From Micromonospora rosaria (lineage in GTDB: Bacteria > Actinomycetota > Actinomycetes > Mycobacteriales > Micromonosporaceae): 63,661 nt of DNA. Shown piece by piece: positions 52,120 to 58,984 of this stretch; position 1 is the first letter of the stretch, and every line of letters starts with the position of its first letter. The notes under the pieces are model-generated. The model did no database searches. It saw only the letters and a list, made by a program, of their open reading frames with translations, and had not been told where the DNA came from. Position numbers and translations under genes: made by a program. The stretch is taken from positions 1 through 63,661 of the forward strand of contig NZ_LRQV01000023.1 in the NCBI RefSeq assembly GCF_001567585.1. The letters are read 5' to 3'.

Positions 52120-52920
52120 ATGATCGTGGATGCCGCGACTGTCATCGGCGCTGTCCTCCGAGCGATGAACGACGACACCGTCGTTCATCCCTACGGCGAC
52201 GGTCTCCTGGTCGACCTACCCCTGACTTACGGCGACGGCGACGGTGTGCGGGTACTCGTTGAGCCGATGGGCACCGGCTACCGGATCACCGATCGGGCCG
52301 CCGCCGCGACCCTCTTGACGATGGCGGGGGTGAACCTCGTCGCCGGCCGGGCGGCCGAGGCGTTCGCTGAGATCATGGCGGGCGGCGGGCTCAACGGCGT
52401 CAACGCCGCACCCGGGGAGATCGCGACTTTCGGAGCGGCTGAGGAGTTGGGCAGGCTCATTCTCGATGTCGCCCAGGCATCGCTGCGCACCGATCAACTT
52501 CGGTGGCTCGCCCCTCGCCAGGCGGGGATGAGGTTCGTCGACCGGGTCGCAGACCGCGTCACCGTCTGGGCCGGTCGCAGCCGCGAGCTACAGCGGGACG
52601 CGCCGATGCCGCTGGCGTCGGGACGCACGCGCCCGGTCACCCTACGTGTCACGAACGACGGCAAGGCGGCATATGTCCAGGCCGTCAGCCTGCGCGACCC
52701 GGATCAGGCCGCTGAACACTGCTATCACGTCTTCGGCTTGTCGAAGATCGCGAAAGAGAGCCGGGTCGCGGCGCTGGACGGCTCCGCGCAGGACTGGTCT
52801 CCCGCAATCGTCGCTGAACTCCGAACCGTCAGTGACGTCGAGTTCTTCGACGATCCGCTCAGTCTGGAGCGGCAACTCGACAAGGTCGTGCCACCTCCAC
52901 AGGCCGCGCTTCGGCCGTAA
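52120..52920 (+). CDS. DUF1828 protein
   Basis: The 266-residue protein has an N-terminal DUF1828 domain: VVHPYGDGLLVDLPLTYGDG, VLVEPMGTGYRITDRAAAAT and LLTMAGVN. The rest, with DPDQAAEHCYHVFGLSKIAK and SVTD-like C-terminal strands, resembles the DUF1829-type half. DUF1828 proteins are found near phage and defence genes in other bacteria but have no proven activity. ATG 52120 follows AGGAGGGAG by a short gap; GTG 52126 is possible. The gene looks acquired: its third positions are less G/C-rich. Confidence 0.75.
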   Translation: MIVDAATVIGAVLRAMNDDTVVHPYGDGLLVDLPLTYGDGDGVRVLVEPMGTGYRITDRAAAATLLTMAGVNLVAGRAAEAFAEIMAGGGLNGVNAAPGEIATFGAAEELGRLILDVAQASLRTDQLRWLAPRQAGMRFVDRVADRVTVWAGRSRELQRDAPMPLASGRTRPVTLRVTNDGKAAYVQAVSLRDPDQAAEHCYHVFGLSKIAKESRVAALDGSAQDWSPAIVAELRTVSDVEFFDDPLSLERQLDKVVPPPQAALRP

Positions 52921-53013
52921 CAGGAAGGTCCATCTGCTCAGTGGACAGCTCGGGCGGTCTGGTCGGCCAGGGCCGGCTCCGCGGCGTCGGAGCCGGCCGG
53001 CGGTAGCCGGAAC

Positions 53014-53463
53014 TCAGGCAGCCACCGGTCGAGGTTCCTCCACGCTGTCGACCCGGGCCCCGGCGCGGCGCTGCCAGAGCAGGGTGTCCAGCGCCCACCG
53101 GCCCGGCCCGAGGACGGCGATCAGGACGAACGACCAGCAGAAGAGGGCAGCCAGTTCGCCGCCGTTGCGCAGCGGCAGCAGCGCCTCGGGCTGGTGCACC
53201 ACGAAGTACGCGTACGCCATCGAGCCGGACGCGAGCAGCGCGGCGGGGCGGGTGAAGAGACCGACGAGCACCAGCACCCCGCAGGTGAACTGGATCAACG
53301 CCGCCCACCAGCCTGGCCACTCACCGATCGGCACCGAGGTGCCGGCGCCCCGGTTGCCGCCGAAGACGCCGAACAGCGACGCGGCGCCGTGGAAGAGGAA
53401 GAGCAGACCGACGACCATGCGGAACAGGGACAGCGCCGGTTGGCTTAACCGGTCGGGGTTCAT
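53014..53463 (-). CDS. DoxX-family membrane protein
   Basis: The 149-residue protein has four membrane segments with the DoxX pattern RMVVGLLFLFHGAASLFG, FTCGVLVLVGLFTRPAALL and AALFCWSFVLIAVLGPGRWAL. In mycobacteria DoxX works with SodA and SseA in thiol protection; no such genes adjoin it. It is a monocistronic gene with an inverted repeat of LacI type about 80 bases upstream. Confidence 0.9.
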   Translation of the reverse strand: MNPDRLSQPALSLFRMVVGLLFLFHGAASLFGVFGGNRGAGTSVPIGEWPGWWAALIQFTCGVLVLVGLFTRPAALLASGSMAYAYFVVHQPEALLPLRNGGELAALFCWSFVLIAVLGPGRWALDTLLWQRRAGARVDSVEEPRPVAA

Positions 53464-53544
53464 CTGACACCTCCATGACAGGGATGTGACCTGGAGTTGA
53501 CAGAATGCCTCAACGATTTAATGACCGTCGATGCAATCCCTCTT

Positions 53545-53562
53545 CGTGGGAACGCTCCCACG
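53545..53562. promoter_or_regulatory. LacI-type operator
   Basis: CGTGGGA, four bases, TCCCACG: a perfect inverted repeat close to the TGGGAGCGCTCCCA sites of LacI-family sugar regulators such as CebR. It lies 82 bases upstream of doxX. No LacI gene is in the window. Confidence 0.6.
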
Positions 53563-53585
53563 GCAGGTTGGGATGGACCTCCGGG

Positions 53586-53641
53586 GTTAAGAAGGGGCCC
53601 CTGCTCTACCGAAAGCGTTAACAGGGGGCCCTTCCTTGCAC
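53586..53641. repeat. stop-codon-adjacent hairpin repeat, copy D
   Basis: On the minus strand the repeat starts beside the TAG of the ABC permease gene with GTGCAAGGAAGGGCCCCC, then TGTTAACGCTTTCGGTAGAG and the return arm AGGGGCCCCTTCTTAAC. Arms can pair over most of their length. Confidence 0.85.
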
Positions 53642-54544
53642 CTAGCTGGTGATGTCCTTGCGGGTGAAGCGCCAGAAGGCGAGGCCCCAGAAGAGGGTGG
53701 CGTAGCTGATCGCCGAGATGGCGCCCCGGACCAGGTCGTCGGTCTGCACCGGGGTGGAGAGCAGCCCCAGCCAGGCGGTGCTGTAGTGGGTCGGCAGGAA
53801 GTCGCGTACCACGCCGAGCGCGGTGATCTGGTCCAGGATGCTGGACAGGATCCAGAGCAGCACCGCGCCGCCGACCGCGCCGAGCGCGGCGTCGGTGACC
53901 ACGGAGAGCAGGAACGCCAGCCCGGCCACCGCCAGCAGGACGACCGCCAGGTACCCGAGCACGCCGAGCAGGCGCAGCACCCCCTCGCCCGGCTCGATCT
54001 GGGCGGCGACCGTGCTGCGCAGCGGCGACCAGCCGTAGCGCAGGGTGCCGGCGAGCAGCGCGGTGCCGGCGAGCAGCAGCAGGGCCAGCGCCGAGTAGCT
54101 GAGCGCCACCAGCAGCTTGACCGCCAGCAGCCGGGCCCGGGGCACCGGGACCGCCAGCAGGTAGCGCAGGCTCCCCCAGCTCGCCTCGCTGGCCACGGTG
54201 TCCCCGCAGAACAGCGCCACCACCACGACCAACAGGAACGACGCCGACACGAAGATCGAGAAGAGGGTGAAGTTCAGCCCGCCGGTGGTGGCCAGGTCGA
54301 TCAGGCTGCCGAACTCACCCCCGCCGTTCTCCTCCTCGTTGTTCGTCTCGAACTGGAACGCGATCAGGATGATCAACGGCAGCAGGACCATGAACCCCAG
54401 CGCGAGCTGGGTCCGCCGCCGTGACGCCTGCCGGCGGAACTCCACCCAGAACGGCAGGGTGGCCGACGGGCGGTAGCCCGCCGCCGCCCCGACCGTACCC
54501 GCCGCGGCGGGGCGCGTACCGGCGCTCGACGACGACTCACCCAT
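53642..54544 (-). CDS. ABC exporter permease
   Basis: The 300-residue membrane protein has six segments in the ABC-2 style, with the loop SEASWGSLRYLLAVPVPRARLLAVK and a large extracytoplasmic part between the first two segments. ATG 54544 overlaps the stop codon of the upstream fusion gene; a GTG at 54547 is next to it. The two proteins should form one transporter. The substrate is unknown. Confidence 0.88.
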   Translation of the reverse strand: MGESSSSAGTRPAAAGTVGAAAGYRPSATLPFWVEFRRQASRRRTQLALGFMVLLPLIILIAFQFETNNEEENGGGEFGSLIDLATTGGLNFTLFSIFVSASFLLVVVVALFCGDTVASEASWGSLRYLLAVPVPRARLLAVKLLVALSYSALALLLLAGTALLAGTLRYGWSPLRSTVAAQIEPGEGVLRLLGVLGYLAVVLLAVAGLAFLLSVVTDAALGAVGGAVLLWILSSILDQITALGVVRDFLPTHYSTAWLGLLSTPVQTDDLVRGAISAISYATLFWGLAFWRFTRKDITS

Positions 54545-57417
54545 CACCGGTCTCCGCTTCCCCGAGAGTTCTCGCCGACCAGGGCGAGGAACGCGTCCTC
54601 CAGGCGGCGCCTCGGCACCACCCGGTCCACCCCGACCCCGGCCCGGACCAGTTCGGCCACCACCTCGCTGCGGGCGGTGCCGTTGGTGTCCACCACCAGG
54701 CCCCCCTCACCGTCGGGCAGCACCCGGACCCCCTCCAGGCGGTCCAGCACCTCCCGGGCGGCGTCCGGGTCGCTCACGTCGAACAGCACGCTCGGCGACT
54801 CGCCGACGATCTCCTCGACCGGCCCGGAGGCGACGATCCGCCCCTTGTTCACCACCACCGCGTGGGTGCAGGTCTGCTCCACCTCGGCGAGCAGGTGGCT
54901 GGAGACCAGCACCGCCCGCCCGTCGGTGGCGTACCGCTGGAGCACCCGGCGCATCTCGGCGATCTGCGGCGGGTCCAGCCCGTCGGTCGGCTCGTCGAGC
55001 ACCAGCAGCTCGGGCAGCCCCAGCATGGCCTGGGCGATGGCGAGCCGCTGCCGCATCCCGTGGCTGTACTTGCGGGTCTTGCGGTGCACCGAGTCGCCCA
55101 ACCCGGCGATCTCCAGCGCCTGGTCGAAGTGCGCGTCCTCCCACGGCCGTCCGGTCGCCCGCCAGTACGCCCTGAGGTTGTCCAGCCCGGACAGGTGCGG
55201 CAGGAAGCCCGGCCCCTCCACGAGTGAACCGATCCGGGACAGCACCGGGGAGCCGGGCACCAGCCGGTGCCCGAAGACGTAGATCTCCCCGGCGGTGGGC
55301 TGGGTCAGCCCCATCAGCACCCGCAGCGTGGTGGTCTTGCCCGCCCCGTTCGGCCCGAGCAGGCCGACCACCTGCCCGGGGTGCACCTCGAAGTCCACGT
55401 TCGACACGGCGACGAAGCCGTCGGCGTACGCCTTGCGCAGGTTGCGGACGGCCAGCGGGGTGCCGGCGTACCCGGGATGGATCGAGCTGTCCTGGCGGCG
55501 GTGCCGGCGGCGGACCACGGCGACGACCACGACGAGCCCGACCACGATCGCGGCGAGCAGCCCGGCCAGCACCCAGCGCCACAGGGCGGCCTCGGTCGGG
55601 ATCGGGGTCGCGGTGACCGTGGGCAGGCTCACCGGCGCGTCGCCGGCCGCCACGGTGTAGACGGTCGGCGCGGTCGGCGTGGTGTACGCCTGGTCGGAGG
55701 TGGCGACCACCAGCCGGAGCCGGTGCCCGGCCTCGACCCGGTGCACGATCGCCGGCAGGGTGACGGTGACCGGCTGGGCCGCGTCGACCGTCTCCGGCAG
55801 GCCGGTCAGCCGGACCGGGGCGACCAGCCCGCTGGGCAGGGTGGCCCCGCCCTGCGGGTCGACGTCGTAGAGCTTGACGAAGACGACCGCCTCGCCGGTG
55901 GCCGACGCCGCCCGGATCCGCACCGTCGGTGACCCGACCACGTCGACGGCCTCGGTCAGCGGCTCGGACTCGAACCGGGCGTGCTGCCCGGGGATGTCCC
56001 CGGCCACCCCGCCGAGCAGCGAACTCAGCGAACCGGCGAAGGGCAGCGAGGAGATCGCGGCCGGGTTGCCGCCGGGCGGGTTGGCGACCGGCTGGGGCGG
56101 CCCGGCCAGCGCGACCTCGCGCCGGGCGTCCCCGGCCAGCCCGGGGTAGTCGGTGCGGCGGTAGCCGGTCGCCACCAGGCCCCGGTCCATCGCGTCGAAC
56201 CCGGCGATCCGGGAGAAGGTGAAGTCGTCGCCGGGGGCGGCCCCCTCGCCCGCGACGTAGTGGTCGAGCCACTGCGCGGTCAGGAACTTGACCCGGTCGG
56301 AGTCGGAGCGCGGCCCCGATCCGCCGTCGTGCCCGCCGGTGAACCAGGCGACCCGGACCGGGGTGCCGTTCGCGGCGATCCCCCGGGCGTTGGCGTCCGC
56401 CTCGGTGAGCGGGAAGAGGGTGTCCGCCGCGCCCTGCACCAGCAGGGTGGGCGCCGCGATCCGGTCCAGCACCCCGGCCGGGCTGGACCGGCGCAGCAGG
56501 TCGACGGCGGCCTGGTCGGCCCGGCCGGTGGCGGCGATCCGCAGGTACGCGGCGCAGACGTCGGCGGCGAACCGGCCGCAGGACGGGTCACCGATGGCCC
56601 CGGTGGTCGGGGCGCCCGGTGCGGTGCCCGGCCCCTGGCCCGGCGCGGGGCTGGGCGGGCCGGCCGAGGCCGGCGCCCCCTCGGGCTGCTCGGCGGCCGT
56701 GTTGCCGGAGAGCCCGGCCGGGCCGGAGCCGGTGTTCCCGCCGCCGCCGAAGAAGATGCCGGCCCAGCCGGACTTGAAGACGCCCCGGGTGGTCTCCCCG
56801 CCGGTGCTCTCCGGCAGGAAGGAGCGGGCCAGGTCGTTCCAGGTGATCATGGGGACGATCGCGTCGACCCGCTGGTCCTGGGCGGCGAGCAGGAGCGCCA
56901 GGCCGCCGCCGTACGAGCCGCCGACCACGCCGACCCGGGGATCGCCCTCGGCGTCGGTCCGGATCTCCGGCCGGGCGGCCAGCCAGTCCAGCAGCCGCTG
57001 GCCGTCGCGGACCTCGTAGTCGGGGTTGTCCAGGTGGATCTGGCCGCCGCTGCGGCCGAAGCCCCGGGCGGTCCAGGCCAGCACGGCGTACCCGCGCCCG
57101 GCCAGGTCCTCGGCGTCGGCCCGGACCGACTCCTTGGTGCCGCCGAAGCCGTGCGCGAGCAGCACGGCGGGGACCTTCCGGTCGGCCGAGGCGCCGTCCG
57201 GGAGGTAGAACGTGGTGTCCAGGTCGACCGGCTCGTCGCCGTCCGGCCCGGAGCGCACGGTGAGCATCGCGGACTCGGTCCGGAAGCCCGGCCGGTCGGG
57301 CCAGACCGCCCAGACCACCAGCCCCGCCAGCAGGGCGACGGCCGCCGACGCGGCGACGGCCCGACGGCCGGTGGGCAGGGCACGGCGGATCCGCGCAGCC
57401 GAAAGCGGCGATCTCAT
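54544..57417 (-). CDS. S15/CocE-type hydrolase fused to an ABC ATPase
   Basis: The 957-residue protein has an N-terminal membrane segment, an exported alpha/beta hydrolase of the S15/CocE type (nucleophile S168 in GGSYGGG; VQGAADTLFPLTEADANARG and TGGHDGGSG supply acid and His regions), a beta-rich part (about 430-600), a second membrane helix (LAGLLAAIVVGLVVVVAVV) and a cytoplasmic ABC ATPase with GPNGAGKTTT, YSHGMRQRLAIAQAM and LLVLDEPTDGLD. Hydrolase outside and ATPase inside fit this topology. ATG 57417 is chosen; GTG 57426 is possible. A sequence error is unlikely since the frame is coding throughout. Confidence 0.88.
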   Translation of the reverse strand: MRSPLSAARIRRALPTGRRAVAASAAVALLAGLVVWAVWPDRPGFRTESAMLTVRSGPDGDEPVDLDTTFYLPDGASADRKVPAVLLAHGFGGTKESVRADAEDLAGRGYAVLAWTARGFGRSGGQIHLDNPDYEVRDGQRLLDWLAARPEIRTDAEGDPRVGVVGGSYGGGLALLLAAQDQRVDAIVPMITWNDLARSFLPESTGGETTRGVFKSGWAGIFFGGGGNTGSGPAGLSGNTAAEQPEGAPASAGPPSPAPGQGPGTAPGAPTTGAIGDPSCGRFAADVCAAYLRIAATGRADQAAVDLLRRSSPAGVLDRIAAPTLLVQGAADTLFPLTEADANARGIAANGTPVRVAWFTGGHDGGSGPRSDSDRVKFLTAQWLDHYVAGEGAAPGDDFTFSRIAGFDAMDRGLVATGYRRTDYPGLAGDARREVALAGPPQPVANPPGGNPAAISSLPFAGSLSSLLGGVAGDIPGQHARFESEPLTEAVDVVGSPTVRIRAASATGEAVVFVKLYDVDPQGGATLPSGLVAPVRLTGLPETVDAAQPVTVTLPAIVHRVEAGHRLRLVVATSDQAYTTPTAPTVYTVAAGDAPVSLPTVTATPIPTEAALWRWVLAGLLAAIVVGLVVVVAVVRRRHRRQDSSIHPGYAGTPLAVRNLRKAYADGFVAVSNVDFEVHPGQVVGLLGPNGAGKTTTLRVLMGLTQPTAGEIYVFGHRLVPGSPVLSRIGSLVEGPGFLPHLSGLDNLRAYWRATGRPWEDAHFDQALEIAGLGDSVHRKTRKYSHGMRQRLAIAQAMLGLPELLVLDEPTDGLDPPQIAEMRRVLQRYATDGRAVLVSSHLLAEVEQTCTHAVVVNKGRIVASGPVEEIVGESPSVLFDVSDPDAAREVLDRLEGVRVLPDGEGGLVVDTNGTARSEVVAELVRAGVGVDRVVPRRRLEDAFLALVGENSRGSGDR

Positions 57418-57537
57418 TGGGCACACGGTACGGCCCGGATCCTGAGCATTGGCTGAGATCCGCCGTACGTCCGTCCTGATCGGCCGATCGTCAGCCGCAA
57501 GAGGTCATCCGCACAACGTCGGTCGGCGTTTCCCCCG

Positions 57538-57561
57538 CGTGAATTCGGATCACGTGAATTC
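57538..57561. promoter_or_regulatory. direct repeat CGTGAATTC upstream of the conservon
   Basis: CGTGAATTC occurs at 57538 and 57553, 15 bases apart; the second overlaps GTGAATTCAC, a palindrome. GGTGAAT follows at 57571. The 373-base interval (57418-57790) is less G+C-rich than neighbours and holds no other gene I can support. Confidence 0.5.
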
Positions 57562-57790
57562 ACGCCTTGGGGTGAATAACCGACCTGATCATGTCATGTC
57601 ACCTCGACAACAGTACGCAGCGTGTCCGGGGTCACCTCTTCGCGTGACATCACCCGAAGTGACGCAGAACTGACCGTGGCAGACCCCTACCAGGGCATCT
57701 TCCGTCGATTAGGTTTCCGGTCCGGCGCACGGGACCGAAGCTGTCACACCGTCCCCCGTACCCGAGCGCCGACGCCGGATGGAGACCACC

Positions 57791-58984
57791 ATGACCGTTC
57801 CCGCTCCGCGGGTCCGTCGCCGGCCCCGGACACCGGGCCGCCTGTTGCCGCTGCTCCTCGCCACCGCGCTGCTCCTGCCGGTGGCGTTCCTCGTCGTACG
57901 GGCCCACCGGCTGGTCGACGCCGACCGCTCGATGGCCGAACGGGAGCGCCTCGGCGTCGAGTACCTGCGTGCCCTCGGCCCGGTCACCGACGCACTGGTG
58001 GAGGCGCAGACGGCCGCGGTCGCCGGGCGGCCGGCGTCCCGGGACGCCCTGGACCGGGCGGTGGAGGAGGCCGCGGCCGTCGACGCCCGGATCGGCGCCG
58101 AGCTGCGCAGCACCGAGCGGTGGGCCGGGCTGCGCGCCAAGCTGGAAGGGCTGCCCGACCGGTCGCTGACCGACCCGGAGGCCGCCTTCACCGCGTACGG
58201 CGAGGTCACCGACCTGCTGCTGGCGCTGCACGGCAAGATCCGGGAGACCTCCGGCCTGATCCGGGACCCCGGCTCCGACTCGTACTTCCTCCAGGACGGC
58301 GTCGGCGAGGAGATGCCGGAGGCGATGGTGGCCGCCGGCCGCCTCACCGACCTGGCGGTGCTGATGGAGCAGCGGCCGGCCGCCGAGCGGGTCCGCTCCC
58401 TGGGCGAGCTGGCCACCCTCCGCTTCGCCGCCCTCCAGCCCGCGAACGACCTCGTCAACAACCTCCAGTCGGCGGTGGACAGCTCGGAGAGCACCGACCT
58501 CGGCGCGAGCGTGCTCACCCCGCTCGACACGTACCAGCGGGCCGTCGAGGCGATGGCGGCGGTCTCCCAGCCGACCGGGCGGGCGCAGGCCGTGGACGCG
58601 GTCCGGCTCGCCGCCGTCCGGTCCCAGGCGCAGAACGCCGCCAAACTGCTCCAGCCGGTCATCCTCGACGAACTCGACCGGCTGCTGCGGGACCGGGTCG
58701 AGCAGTTCGACCGGGACGTCGCCCTGAACGTCGCCGCCGGTGGGGTCGCCGGGCTGCTTCTGCTGGTCCTCGCCGGAAGCGGCTGGGTGTCCCGTCGGCG
58801 AGACACCCCGGCCGGCGGGGACGCCGAACCCGTCGGGCCGGACGGTGCGGCCGGGGCCGGTCGGTGGGAGCCGCCGACCGGGCCGCAGCCCGGCCGCGCG
58901 CCCGCCACGCCGGCACCGGTGCTCCAGCCGGTGGGCCCGGGGCGGGAACCCGACGGGTGGAGGCCCTTCGATGCTGCTCGGTAG
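57791..58984 (+). CDS. membrane protein with long helical extracellular domain
   Basis: The 397-residue protein has a basic start, a first membrane segment (LLPLLLATALLLPVAFLVV), about 270 residues of helix-rich sequence (VEAQTAAVAGRPASRDALDR, then LLALHGKIRETSGLIRDPGS) and a second membrane segment (GGVAGLLLLVLAGSGWV), ending in a Pro-rich tail. It looks like a four-helix-bundle sensor ectodomain without a kinase. ATG 57791 follows GGAG; the ATG at 57779 is an alternative. The stop overlaps the start of the sensor kinase by 14 bases. Confidence 0.82.
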   Translation: MTVPAPRVRRRPRTPGRLLPLLLATALLLPVAFLVVRAHRLVDADRSMAERERLGVEYLRALGPVTDALVEAQTAAVAGRPASRDALDRAVEEAAAVDARIGAELRSTERWAGLRAKLEGLPDRSLTDPEAAFTAYGEVTDLLLALHGKIRETSGLIRDPGSDSYFLQDGVGEEMPEAMVAAGRLTDLAVLMEQRPAAERVRSLGELATLRFAALQPANDLVNNLQSAVDSSESTDLGASVLTPLDTYQRAVEAMAAVSQPTGRAQAVDAVRLAAVRSQAQNAAKLLQPVILDELDRLLRDRVEQFDRDVALNVAAGGVAGLLLLVLAGSGWVSRRRDTPAGGDAEPVGPDGAAGAGRWEPPTGPQPGRAPATPAPVLQPVGPGREPDGWRPFDAAR

